Part shown: positions 18,189 through 26,134 of the stretch, in pieces
Layout of the letters: each line of letters opens with the position of its first letter
Numbering within the stretch: position 1 is the first letter of the stretch
NCBI RefSeq assembly: GCF_025398335.1
Contig: NZ_JAODOO010000014.1
Location: forward strand, 50,125-114,124
Origin: Clostridium sp. CX1
GTDB taxonomy: Bacteria > Bacillota > Clostridia > Clostridiales > Clostridiaceae
Direction: 5' to 3'
DNA length: 64,000 nucleotides
Position numbers and translations under genes: made by a program
Notes under the pieces: generated by a model
The model's database searches: none
Seen by the model: the letters and a program-made list of their open reading frames with translations, nothing else
What the model was told of the DNA's origin: nothing

Positions 18189-18267
18189 TACCTAATAAAA
18201 TTTATTAATTAATTTTGCCTATATCACCCCTAACTGTATATATACTAAGTGAAAGGGGTTGATAAAT

Positions 18268-18492
18268 ATGGCTGCAACAGCAACAAAGCTACAGACTACA
18301 CTAATAGTAAAATATATAGATGGTGTAGATCCAAAGGGAAAGGAAATAATTAAAAGTCAGAGGTTTTCAAAGGTGAAAACCAATGCTGCAGAACAGGACC
18401 TTTTCGATGTGGCAAAAGAGGTAGAAAAGCTTATAGGGAAAACCTTAGATGAAATAATAAGAGAAGATGAAAGTGGCATTACAAATGTCTAA
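18268..18492 (+). CDS. DUF1659 family protein
   Basis: A 74-residue protein with the DUF1659 pattern: an N-terminal KLQTTLIVKY segment, KSQRFSKVKTNA and a C-terminal helix LIGKTLDEIIRED. Function unknown. In clostridia it is commonly encoded with DUF2922 and YvrJ proteins, as here. The start at ATG 18268 is preferred over the upstream TTG because AAAGGGG sits at the right distance. Confidence 0.85.
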   Translation: MAATATKLQTTLIVKYIDGVDPKGKEIIKSQRFSKVKTNAAEQDLFDVAKEVEKLIGKTLDEIIREDESGITNV

Positions 18493-18654
18493 GGTTAAAG
18501 AGCAGAAAAGGTAGGGAACTGAAATTACAGGACTTCTTCTACTTTAGAAGGGGTCCAAGCTAGGAAACTAAATTATTTTTATGAACTATTCCGCCTACAA
18601 AGGTGAGAGGTTTTATGTCTATTACTATAAATTTTATTAAAAGGGGGAAAAACT

Positions 18655-18873
18655 ATGGCTAAAACACTAGTTATGAATTTTTTAAATGAAGAAGGAAAGA
18701 AAACTGCTATAAGAGTTAACAACATAAGAGAAGATATCACAGATCTTGAGGTAAGTGCTGCTATGGACGTAATAATTCAAAAGAACATTTTTTCATCCAC
18801 TGGTGGAGACTTAAAGTTTAAGGACTCTGCATCAATTACAGACAAAACTTCTTCAGAGTTATCTGTAAAATAG
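18655..18873 (+). CDS. DUF2922 family protein
   Basis: A 72-residue protein: AKTLVMNFLNEEGKKTAIRV, then ITDLEVSAAMDVIIQKNIF, ending in DSASITDKTSSEL, which fits DUF2922. Function unknown. It follows the DUF1659 gene and precedes yvrJ; AAAGGGGG is its ribosome binding site. Confidence 0.85.
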   Translation: MAKTLVMNFLNEEGKKTAIRVNNIREDITDLEVSAAMDVIIQKNIFSSTGGDLKFKDSASITDKTSSELSVK

Positions 18874-18882
18874 CGATGAACT

Positions 18883-18907
18883 ACCACTACTTATATAAGC
18901 TAGTGGT
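18883..18907 (+). other. Stem-loop after the DUF2922 gene
   Basis: ACCACTA pairs with TAGTGGT around an 11-base loop, without a T-run. It may be a weak terminator or an mRNA-stabilising hairpin. Confidence 0.4.
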
Positions 18908-19040
18908 GATCCAGTAAATACTGAAAATTAGAAAGTTAAAGAATGATAAGGCACAGGCTAATTTACAAAAACTAGAATTGGTTTTAAGTAAATCTACTGT
19001 GCTTTTTCTATACACTACATTAGTAAAGAAGGTGGGTTAA

Positions 19041-19184
19041 ATGAGTAGTGAGTTGTTAAATCTTATAGCAAATGTTGGTTTTCCCATAGCGGTATCTATA
19101 TATTTGCTAGTTAGGTTGGAAGCAAAGCTGGAAGTTTTAACAGTGAGTATAAATAATTTATCTAATGCTATTAAAAGTAATTAG
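19041..19184 (+). CDS. YvrJ family small membrane protein
   Basis: A 47-residue protein (MSSELLNLIANVGFPIAVSIYLLVRLEAK...) with one membrane segment at residues ~10-24 and a short charged tail, the YvrJ pattern. Related small proteins include holin-like UviB/BhlA types, so a membrane or lysis role is possible but unproven. It has AAGGTGG upstream and completes the DUF1659-DUF2922-YvrJ trio. Confidence 0.82.
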   Translation: MSSELLNLIANVGFPIAVSIYLLVRLEAKLEVLTVSINNLSNAIKSN

Positions 19185-19234
19185 ATGAGAAAAAATTGGA
19201 GTTTCTTTGACTTTAAAAAAGAGGAAGTAATATG

Positions 19235-19876
19235 CTAATTTTCGCAGAGAACTTCCTCTTTTATTATTTCAAGGCTATTTAAATCAATTAACATTACATA
19301 AAGATTAGCATTAAGAGATTTGGGCTTATTATTAAGTACCACACTATATTCTTTTTGTGAAGTAACCACAACTGTTATTTTCTCATTTGTTTTAAAAGAA
19401 TTAAGGGTAAGATGTCCTAAAAAATTCAAAAAAATATTCTTATTGACTGCCTCCATAAATGCTACATACCATCTGCGGTAGGAACCATCCTTAAAATCAA
19501 CTATTAAGGTGAAAAGGCCTAAGTTCTTTCCAGGAGGAGTAATTGACTTTACATTTTCTAGTGAAAATAAATAGGGGGTAAGGGTTTGATGAAACTTTTT
19601 TTCTATACTTAGGTTTTTATTGCTGATCTCATCTTTGTTTTCTATGTCATTAATATGGCCAGCAGCTATCATAAAATCCTTATAGGTTACACCATTATGG
19701 GCTAGTTGAGATAGTTTAGCTATAGTGGCTGGTGAAGGAGGGGTATCTAGTAATTTACGTAATAATCGAGATATGTGGGCAGGACTTAAGCCAACTTCAG
19801 AAGCATATCTTGTTATTGACCTATCACCTCTTGCCTTTTCTAATAAATCTGCAAACTCTTGTTTATTAAAAGTCAT
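19235..19876 (-). CDS. XRE-type HTH repressor-like regulator
   Basis: The 213-residue protein has an N-terminal HTH (residues ~5-65: FADLLEKARGDRSITRYASEVGLSPAHISRLLR), typical of Cro/CI-type phage and plasmid regulators. A ~110-residue C-terminal domain (FTLIVDFKDGSYRRWYVAFME, KITVVVTSQKEY) may sense or dimerise. It is transcribed away from the replication genes, and a 36-base palindromic region just upstream (19938-19973) is a likely operator. The layout is that of a lysogeny or copy-control switch. The ligand and targets are unknown. Confidence 0.75.
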   Translation of the reverse strand: MTFNKQEFADLLEKARGDRSITRYASEVGLSPAHISRLLRKLLDTPPSPATIAKLSQLAHNGVTYKDFMIAAGHINDIENKDEISNKNLSIEKKFHQTLTPYLFSLENVKSITPPGKNLGLFTLIVDFKDGSYRRWYVAFMEAVNKNIFLNFLGHLTLNSFKTNEKITVVVTSQKEYSVVLNNKPKSLNANLYVMLIDLNSLEIIKEEVLCEN

Positions 19877-19937
19877 ATTACCACCTTACCTTTATTCCTT
19901 ATATAAAAAGTTGTCAATTACATTATTATAATTAAAT

Positions 19938-19973
19938 ATCTACAATTATCTATAATTATCTATAATTGTAGAT
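19938..19973. promoter_or_regulatory. Palindromic operator candidate for the XRE regulator
   Basis: ATCTACAATTAT (19938-19949) and ATAATTGTAGAT (19962-19973) are perfect inverted repeats flanking a 12-base spacer that itself repeats ATTATCTATA. It lies 62 bases upstream of the regulator start codon, between divergent transcription units. Confidence 0.65.
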
Positions 19974-20143
19974 AATTATAATTTATTATATCAAGTACAT
20001 TGCCTGTAGTCAAAGAATGTTCAAATTATAACCTAACCAAAAGTCATTTGTAATGAAATTATTTATAATATGGTATTGTTCTGCTAAAAACAGATTGCGT
20101 TGCATATAGTCAACAAAAACTTGATAAATAAGAAATAATAATA

Positions 20144-20172
20144 TTGACTAAAATTAATAAAAATAATATAAT
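20144..20172 (+). promoter_or_regulatory. Sigma-A-type promoter
   Basis: TTGACT (20144-20149) and a perfect TATAAT (20167-20172) are separated by 17 bases. The promoter sits 56 bases upstream of the next gene and is the best consensus promoter in the phage-like module. Confidence 0.75.
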
Positions 20173-20228
20173 ATTATTGTAATAATATGACATATTTAAT
20201 CTAATATGGGAGATACGGGAGGGAGTCA

Positions 20229-20699
20229 ATGGAAATGAGAGAGTATATCATATATTTACTGGAGAACTATAATAAAATTTCTTGCGACATAAAACAATTG
20301 CAATTCGAGCTAGAAACCTTTCAGAATTTACTTCCAGAAGAAATGATTGAGTCAATGAACTTTTCATCAAATTTTGAGAGAAAAGCTCATTCCTGTTCAT
20401 TGTCAGATAAAACCAGTACAATTGCTATCATATATGAAAAATTATCTCAAAGAGTAAATAAAGAAGCTGAGGAAGAAATCATAAAAAAAATAAAAGCCTC
20501 TAAGTATGAACTAGGAAAACTTGATTACTGTATTGGCAGATTAGATCCTAAAATCAAAGATGTTATAAAAGGATATTACTTAGATAAAAAATCCTGGGGA
20601 CACTTAAAAGGTGAGTTGTTTATGAGTGATAGTGTACTAAATCGAAATAGAAAAAAAGGTATAGATAAACTTGCAGAAATGTACAGCATAGGGATTTAA
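20229..20699 (+). CDS. Phage-type sigma-70 region 4-like transcription regulator
   Basis: The 156-residue protein has helical N-terminal heptads. The C-terminal part, KLDYCIGRLDPKIKDVIKGYYLDKKSWGHL and then a helix-turn-helix ending NRNRKKGIDKLAEMY, resembles region 4 of sigma factors and the ArpU/DUF1492-like late regulators of phages. GGGAGGGAG precedes the ATG. It follows a strong promoter and precedes a second sigma-like gene. The exact family is uncertain. Confidence 0.6.
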   Translation: MEMREYIIYLLENYNKISCDIKQLQFELETFQNLLPEEMIESMNFSSNFERKAHSCSLSDKTSTIAIIYEKLSQRVNKEAEEEIIKKIKASKYELGKLDYCIGRLDPKIKDVIKGYYLDKKSWGHLKGELFMSDSVLNRNRKKGIDKLAEMYSIGI

Positions 20700-20887
20700 T
20701 TTGCCTGGTAAATATAGTGTTAAAAGTTATCAGGGAACTATTATACATAAAGTTTCGCTAGGGGTGGTATATCTACTCCTTTTTTTAAGTTAAAGGTGAG
20801 TAGAAAGGTAGTAAAAGGTTAGTAAGTAGATAGGATTTTAGTTGAAAATTGGTAGTACAACAGGAAAAAAACTATGTTATAATTAAA

Positions 20888-20904
20888 ATGTAAATAGTTT
20901 ACAT
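20888..20904. promoter_or_regulatory. Short inverted repeat, possible operator
   Basis: ATGTAAA-TAG-TTTACAT lies in the gap between the two sigma-like genes. It is small, and its role is unproven. Confidence 0.35.
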
Positions 20905-20960
20905 AAATTTGAAATAAAGTAAAGAATGGTTAGTAAAAAACTTAAATATTATCTATAGCT

Positions 20961-20990
20961 TCTCAAAAATTTTGAGGGCTTTTTTTATTT
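20961..20990 (+). terminator. Rho-independent terminator-like hairpin
   Basis: CTCAAAA/TTTTGAG is followed by GGGC and a long T-run, between the region 4-like gene and the sigma factor gene. Confidence 0.6.
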
Positions 20991-21032
20991 TTAAGTTTTA
21001 GAAAAATTTTAGTTAATAAAATTGCTAAATAG

Positions 21033-21617
21033 ATGGGGGGTTTTACAATTAGTGAAATGATGCTCATAGAAAAAATTCTTTTAGCTAAAACAGGAGACAA
21101 AAAAGCTATGGAAGATATAATAAAAAGCTATACTCCTTTTGTTATAAAGTCTGCAAGATGTACCTTTGTGAAAGGGTATGATATAGAAGACTTGATTCAA
21201 ATTGGACAAGTAGCCATAATTAAAGCTGTGAATATGTTTGATGTGACTAAGAGTAGTGCCTTTACTGGATATGTTACCAATGCTATTGCTAGAAGCTTCT
21301 ACGGTTTAATAAGGGACAACATAAAGGAAAACAGCTGCTGTAGCCTAAATAGTGCAAATGAGGATGGTAACCAATTTATAGTTGCTATACCTGCAGAGGA
21401 AAATATAGAAGAGGAACTTTTAAAAAAAGAAGAAAAGCTGCTGCTAAGAAAGGCTTTAGATAAGCTGCCAAAAGAGGATTTAGAGTTAATTAATTGGTTT
21501 TATTATGAAAATAAGACTTTGGAAAAATATGCAGAGTTTAAAGGTATATGTTACAGAACTGCTATAAATAGAAAAAGAAGAGTATTAAAAATACTAAGAT
21601 TAAGTTTTGAAGATTAA
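21033..21617 (+). CDS. Sigma-70 family RNA polymerase sigma factor (helix-turn-helix type)
   Basis: The protein is 194 residues from the ATG at 21033. It has region 2 (KTGDKKAMEDIIKSYTPFVIKSA, DIEDLIQIGQVAIIKAVNMFD, AFTGYVTNAIARSFYGLIRD) and a shortened region 4 (LRKALDKLPKEDLELINWFYYENKTLEKYAEFKGICYRTAINRKRR). Small sigma factors of this kind control bacteriocin, toxin or phage-like genes in clostridia (UviA/BotR/TcdR-like group), but the target here is unknown. The start is uncertain: GGGGGG lies inside the frame at 21035-21040, so the true start may be the ATG at 21057 or a rare ATT at 21048. Confidence 0.8.
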   Translation: MGGFTISEMMLIEKILLAKTGDKKAMEDIIKSYTPFVIKSARCTFVKGYDIEDLIQIGQVAIIKAVNMFDVTKSSAFTGYVTNAIARSFYGLIRDNIKENSCCSLNSANEDGNQFIVAIPAEENIEEELLKKEEKLLLRKALDKLPKEDLELINWFYYENKTLEKYAEFKGICYRTAINRKRRVLKILRLSFED

Positions 21618-21684
21618 AAGCTACTATAATTATTGATTTTTACAACAAAACCAATGTGATTGAAATAGTTTTGGGGGGATAAGA

Positions 21685-22638
21685 TTGAACAGATCGCTTG
21701 TAGAGGACAATACGGTAATAATTTTCAATCCTAAATTAGCAAAGCTTATAGGGATGAATGAAGCTATAATTTTAAGCCAAATAAATTATTGGTTAGAAAA
21801 AAGTACTAATATTATTGAAGGCAGAAGGTGGGTATATAATACTTATGAAAATTGGCAGGAACAAATTTATGTTTTATCAGTAAGTAGTATAAGGAAGGCA
21901 ATAAAAAATCTTGAGTCTATGGGTATTGTGATTTCAGCTAACTTTAATAAGTGCAAGATGGATAAAACAAAGTGGTATACTATAGATTTTGCTTTAATTC
22001 AGCAGTTGTATCATAAAGCTTATGGTAATTGTAATAACTCCAGTGTTACGAAAGAGCAGAAGGACTGCTTAAATTTAGTACAGGAAGAGTTAAGTTCTAA
22101 CAAAGCAATACCAGAGATTACTACAGATAGTATAGAAGAAGAGGAAGAAGGGGTTAAGCAGCCTGAGAAAGCCAAGCCTAGAGGAGAAGATGAAAACAGA
22201 ATTTTATCTAAAGGCAGAGAAGAGAACTCAGAAGCCTTTAAAAAAGTAGTTGACTACTACAGTGCTAATATAAGGTTTCCTGGTTCTTATGATTTAGAAA
22301 AAATACAGTTTCTCTGTGATGAGTTTAAGAATCCAGAGCTTATTATTCTTGCCATAAAAGAATCAGTGGAAAGCAACGTAAGAAATTTAAGGTATGTAGA
22401 AAAGATATTATATAACTGGCAGGATAAGGGGGTAAAAACTTTGAGGGAGGCGGAATTAGTTATTAACAACTATAAAAAGAGAAAGGGGGATAAGAAAAAT
22501 GAAGGACTTAAAGGAATCAATGGGGAAAATAGAGGGGGTAATTCAAAGAGTCCGAAAACAAATAAGGGAAAATGGACAGGCTATAAACCACCAGAACCAA
22601 GAATCTTATCAGACACAAATGAAGATGAGCTTATCTAA
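21685..22638 (+). CDS. Phage-type replication initiator (replisome organiser, DnaD/O-like)
   Basis: The 317-residue protein has an N-terminal winged-helix region (FNPKLAKLIGMNEAIILSQINYWLEKS, SVSSIRKAIKNLESMGIV) typical of phage replication O/DnaD-like initiators. A charged linker follows, then a second helical domain (VDYYSANIRFPGSYDLEKIQFLCDEF... RYVEKILYNWQDKGVKT), which is the DnaD-tail signature (YxxxILxxWxxxGI). It starts at a TTG with a GGGGGG site seven bases upstream. The downstream helicase loader overlaps its end, as expected for a replication module. Confidence 0.82.
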   Translation: MNRSLVEDNTVIIFNPKLAKLIGMNEAIILSQINYWLEKSTNIIEGRRWVYNTYENWQEQIYVLSVSSIRKAIKNLESMGIVISANFNKCKMDKTKWYTIDFALIQQLYHKAYGNCNNSSVTKEQKDCLNLVQEELSSNKAIPEITTDSIEEEEEGVKQPEKAKPRGEDENRILSKGREENSEAFKKVVDYYSANIRFPGSYDLEKIQFLCDEFKNPELIILAIKESVESNVRNLRYVEKILYNWQDKGVKTLREAELVINNYKKRKGDKKNEGLKGINGENRGGNSKSPKTNKGKWTGYKPPEPRILSDTNEDELI

Positions 22639-23344
22639 TCATTCTGATATTAACAAAGAGGAATGTCCAGCTTGTGGGGGAGCAGGTTTTGTTATAAAGA
22701 AAAGTTCCAAGTATCAAGATACTATAGTTTTTTGCCAGTGTAGAGAAATGGACAAAGCTCTTCTGATATGGAAAAATTCCGGGCTTCAAATGGAAAGGAA
22801 TACATTGACCTTTGCTAATTATAAGCCCTATAATGAAGTCACAAAAAAAGCAAAAAACACTGCTATTGAGTACTTTAAGCAGTTTAATAGCATTAGAAAC
22901 ACTAGAAAAAACAGCATAGCTTTTCTAGGACAAGTTGGAAGCGGTAAATCGCACTTGACTGTGGCATTGGGAGTAAATCTCTTATCGAAGGGAATTAAGG
23001 TTGTTTATATGTCCTATAGAGATGAAATTTTAAAAATAAAACAAAATATCCTAGATGAAGATTACTATGCCCGTTTTATAGGAAGATACAAAAACTGTGA
23101 GGTACTATTGATTGATGATTTGTATAAGGGAAAAATAAATGAGTCAGATATTAACATAATCTTTGAAATAATTAATTATAGGTATATGAATAAATTGCCT
23201 ATTATTATATCATCGGAATTTAATGCAGAAAGTCTTTTATCTTTTGATGAAGGAGTAGGCAGCAGAATTATTGAGATGTGTAAGAATTATATTGTGCAGA
23301 TTGAAGGAAAGGAGAATAATTATAGAATATCAAGCTCCATGTGA
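22619..23344 (+). CDS. DnaC-like helicase loader ATPase
   Basis: An AAA+ protein that loads the replicative helicase. It has an N-terminal zinc-binding part (CPACGGAGFV and FCQC), Walker A GQVGSGKSH, Walker B VLLIDDLYKG, sensor-like IIISSEF and GSRIIEMC. The frame is open from 22499, but I place the start at the ATG at 22619 (or 22625), because the earlier part only shadows the upstream gene. The 20-base overlap with the initiator gene implies coupled translation. No frame damage is seen. Confidence 0.85.
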   Translation: MKMSLSNHSDINKEECPACGGAGFVIKKSSKYQDTIVFCQCREMDKALLIWKNSGLQMERNTLTFANYKPYNEVTKKAKNTAIEYFKQFNSIRNTRKNSIAFLGQVGSGKSHLTVALGVNLLSKGIKVVYMSYRDEILKIKQNILDEDYYARFIGRYKNCEVLLIDDLYKGKINESDINIIFEIINYRYMNKLPIIISSEFNAESLLSFDEGVGSRIIEMCKNYIVQIEGKENNYRISSSM

Positions 23345-23371
23345 AAATTATATTGGATTGGCAATAAGAAT

Positions 23372-23665
23372 TTGCAACCCAACCTTGAAAAAATTAAAAA
23401 AGCACTGAATGATAGGAAACTTCTATCTTTTAATTATTCCAACCGTAATGGGCAAAAAAGTAGTCGGAAGGTTGAACCCTATCGGCTGGTGTTAAAAAAA
23501 TCACGCTGGTATTCACAAGGCTACTGCGTTTCCAAGCAGGATTATCGTGTCTTTAAACTTTCTCGTATTTCAACCTTTGAAATTCTTGATGAAATATTTA
23601 TCCTTGGAGAATTGATAAATATTAGTAATTCATTGCAACACAAAGCCTACTTGTTTGATACCTGA
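23372..23665 (+). pseudogene. WYL-domain regulator fragment
   Basis: About 97 codons match the middle of WYL-domain (YafY-type) transcription regulators: LEKIKKALNDRKLLSFNYSNRNGQKSSRKVEPYRLVLKKSRWYSQGYC, then RVFKLSRISTFEILDE. The N-terminal HTH is missing and the C-terminal part is short. The frame opens at a TTG without a convincing ribosome binding site. It is most likely a truncated remnant. Confidence 0.7.
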
Positions 23666-23735
23666 TAAAGAGTGATTTCCTTTATTGTATGTATTTTGTT
23701 ATAATTACGGTAAAGGTAAAGAAAGGTGAATCGGT

Positions 23736-23894
23736 ATGTATGCTAAGAATATACACTACACAGAAGAAGATTTTGAAAATATTCAGGCTAATTATAATGG
23801 TAAAGCTGAATATAGTAACGGATATATTGTATTATCAGCTAATACTTCCATTCAACATAATAAAATAATATCAAGGCTAAATTTTAAGTTCTAG
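23736..23894 (+). pseudogene. Uma2-family (DUF820) nuclease fragment
   Basis: The frame MYAKNIHYTEEDFENIQANYNGKAEYSNGYIVLSANTS--H---I is the N-terminus of Uma2-family PD-(D/E)XK proteins, preceded by AAAGGTGA. It stops after 52 codons at 23892-23894. A further short frame (YFVKDYKDKLFDMEY, to 23998) may be more of the gene after an internal deletion. The family is common on mobile DNA; this copy is broken. Confidence 0.6.
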
Positions 23895-24016
23895 GATTGC
23901 CTCTTTGCTATAAAATAGGAAGTTGATTCGCTATTTTCCAAGGGTAAAAGATATTTTGTGAAAGATTATAAGGATAAGCTATTTGATATGGAGTATTAAA
24001 TGGAAGGAGCATAAAA

Positions 24017-24538
24017 ATGAATATAGTTATAAGACAAGAACAAGAAAAAGACATAAGCACTATTTACAGTGTAGTAAAATTAGCCTTTGAAAAGGTAGAA
24101 CATTCTGACGGTGACGAGCAAAACCTGGTTAACCGTCTCAGAAACAGTGAAGCGTTCATTCCGGAACTTTCACTTGTGGCAGAGTTGGATGGCGAAATTG
24201 TGGGGCATATACTCTTTACAAAAATTAAAATTTGTGAAAATATTTCTCTGGCTCTTGGGCCTTTGTCTGTTGTTCCTGAGTTGCATGGCAAAGGGATTGG
24301 AGGAAAGCTTATTATAAAGGGACATGAAATTGCAAAAAACTTGGGGTTTGGTTCTGTAATTGTACTTGGACACCCGGCTTATTATCCTCGTTTTGGATAT
24401 GTCCCTGCAAGTAATTGGGGCATAAAGGCTCCCTTTGAAGTGCCGGATGAGTGTTTTATGGCGATGGAGCTGATCGAGGGGAGCTTAAAAAGTGTAAGTG
24501 GTGTAGTTCAATATGCTAAAGAATTTTTTGAGAGGTAA
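24017..24538 (+). CDS. GNAT-family N-acetyltransferase (YhbS-like)
   Basis: The 173-residue protein fits the COG3153 type: IRQEQEKDISTIYSVVKLAFE, LVAELDGEIVGHILFTKI, then the acetyl-CoA loop PELHGKGIGGKLI (Q/RxxGxG/A-like), and YYPRFGYVPAS near the end. It probably acetylates a small molecule or amine; the substrate is unknown. AAGGAGC precedes the ATG, and a hairpin terminator follows at 24587. Confidence 0.88.
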   Translation: MNIVIRQEQEKDISTIYSVVKLAFEKVEHSDGDEQNLVNRLRNSEAFIPELSLVAELDGEIVGHILFTKIKICENISLALGPLSVVPELHGKGIGGKLIIKGHEIAKNLGFGSVIVLGHPAYYPRFGYVPASNWGIKAPFEVPDECFMAMELIEGSLKSVSGVVQYAKEFFER

Positions 24539-24586
24539 TCAGGAAAGCATATTTTTTCTAATGATAATTATGTAAAAATAATCTAA

Positions 24587-24620
24587 AAGCCAATGCCTAA
24601 TAATACTAAGCATTGGCTGA
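24587..24620 (+). terminator. Terminator hairpin of a dispersed family, copy 1
   Basis: AGCCAATGCCTA pairs with TAAGCATTGGCT and is followed by AAAATTTC. The same stem occurs at 48352 and 52786. Confidence 0.6.
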
Positions 24621-24665
24621 AAATTTCTAAATATAAACTCCAAAATACCGGTGCTCCAATTTTGA

Positions 24666-24685
24666 CACCTATCTCTCGATAGGTG
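24666..24685. other. Perfect hairpin in the region following the SRP RNA
   Basis: CACCTATC-TCTC-GATAGGTG is a perfect 8-bp stem, flanked by GACACC/GGTGTC-type further complementarity. On the minus strand it lies ~150 bases downstream of the SRP RNA 3' end. It may be part of an RNA or an old gene end. No identity is assigned. Confidence 0.4.
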
Positions 24686-24837
24686 GGTGTCCTCACAGAT
24701 GTCTCAATCGCCTTCAATGCCATAAAAGGACTCACAAGAAGGTACATTTCCTCATCTAAATATTGGACTCCCGAAGTTTAAATGTAGGTTCAAAATAGGA
24801 GCTTAGCGAATATTTCAGAAAAAATAATCTATGTACA

Positions 24838-25104
24838 TCGTGCACCCACCGTTGACAATTAGTCTACTAGCGTTACTAATCCAGTTAGCTCAAATCAGGT
24901 TTATCCACGGCACTCAGAAGTTATCACTTACCGCTGCTTCCTTCCGGACCTGACGGACTTCATGAGCTTCTGCTGCATGGGACCCAATTCTCAATACCAC
25001 TTTGATCAGTCAGACCTAACAGATTAAAGTCTAAAGTGGGAATTCAATCCTGCTGTAGCGGATTGCAGGTTACAGGGCACCGCTGGCTCCCCATCTAGCA
25101 CGAA
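24838..25104 (-). ncRNA. ffs: Signal recognition particle RNA, large bacterial type
   Basis: The minus strand contains the universal SRP domain IV core: GTCAGGTCCGGAAGGAAGCAGC, with the apical GGAA loop and asymmetric internal loop. It is flanked by long pairing arms, giving an RNA of about 265 nt with an Alu domain, as in Bacillus and Clostridium. The 5' part reads GCTAGATGGGGAGCCAGCGG and the 3' part CGGTGGGTGCACGATG. It pairs with Ffh for co-translational targeting. The ends are approximate. A TATAAT-like box lies upstream on the minus strand near 25140-25145. Confidence 0.95.
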
Positions 25105-25246
25105 TTCTATCTTTAATTAAGTTATTTCCTCGTTGCTAGATTATAATAACATAACTAAAGTTCTTATTCAAGGGATATATGTTTGGTAATTTAAACCTAA
25201 TATTCATATATTTTTATAACAGCTTTAATTGAAAGGAGAGTTTCTA

Positions 25247-26014
25247 ATGAAGATTCTTATTATTTGTTCTAAAACTGGAAGTAAGTTTTCACAAACTGAA
25301 AATTCTATAAAAACAGATGGATTAGTTGCAAATGAGAGGATTATTCCACTGTTAAAGGAGCTTGGATACATAGACAATGTAGTTCAGATATTAGAACTTC
25401 CTAATACTTATCCAATCCTTATAGATGACCCCTTGGAGTATCTGCCAGATAAATTAGAAAAACATGATATAGCTATTGCCATAGGTATACATGAAGATAT
25501 ATTAATGGAGCTGCCTAGACTTATAAGTTTAAGCGAAGGAAAGGCGCTTTTGGTACCATTAGAAAGTAAGGACTGGCTGTCAAAGTGGGTGAGAGATAAA
25601 ACCATAGAAGAATGCAAAAAGTATAAGCTTGAATATGCCTTCCCTAAGCCTTTTTGCGCCCTTGAATATGGTGAATTTAAAGTAGTAAACCAGTTTATAG
25701 AAAAGTTTAAGATAGGTAAGCCAAAGTACAGGCTGTATGTTGACAAAAACAACAAAATAACAAAGGCAGAGATTCTAATTACTACTCCCTGCGGCAATCT
25801 GTATAATATAGCAAAGAAACTAGAAGGTAGTATAATAGATACAGAAGCTAAGGATATAGCAGCTAGATACTGGCATGGTTTTTCTTGTCTTGGAGATGTT
25901 TATAGGGACGCTGAATTAGGTGATACTGTAGTGCATGTAGCAGGACACATACATTATAATGCTATAGATGAGGCTGAAATAGTAGAAGAGGTAGCAAGAA
26001 TAGGGATACTATGA
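25247..26014 (+). CDS. DUF166 family protein
   Basis: A 255-residue soluble protein matching DUF166, a family once mislabelled as thymidylate synthase and found mainly in archaea and some Firmicutes. Visible blocks are MKILIICSKTGSKFS, FPKPFCALE, KAEILITTPCGNLYNIAKKL and ARYWHGFSCLGDVYRDAELGDTVVHVAGHIHYNAI. Conserved Cys, His and Asp residues in the last part suggest metal or cofactor binding. The activity is unknown. The start at ATG 25247 is chosen because AAAGGAGAG precedes it; the TTG at 25229 overlaps that site. Confidence 0.75.
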   Translation: MKILIICSKTGSKFSQTENSIKTDGLVANERIIPLLKELGYIDNVVQILELPNTYPILIDDPLEYLPDKLEKHDIAIAIGIHEDILMELPRLISLSEGKALLVPLESKDWLSKWVRDKTIEECKKYKLEYAFPKPFCALEYGEFKVVNQFIEKFKIGKPKYRLYVDKNNKITKAEILITTPCGNLYNIAKKLEGSIIDTEAKDIAARYWHGFSCLGDVYRDAELGDTVVHVAGHIHYNAIDEAEIVEEVARIGIL

Positions 26015-26134
26015 GCCATTAAGTAATCTAAAAGAGATTTTAAATATATGAAAACTAGTAATTAATGATTATATTTTAGTTTATATATAGTATAGAGTTA
26101 TAAAATAAAATTGTATATATTTGAGGTGAGAAAT

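Noticed and set aside
20888..20904. CRISPR-like repeat
   Set aside because: It is a single small inverted repeat with no spaced copies. No regular repeat-spacer array occurs anywhere in the window.
22499..22618. N-terminal extension of the helicase loader
   Set aside because: The extension overlaps the initiator gene by 120 bases, is lysine/glutamine-rich in a way that mirrors the other frame, and lacks a family match.
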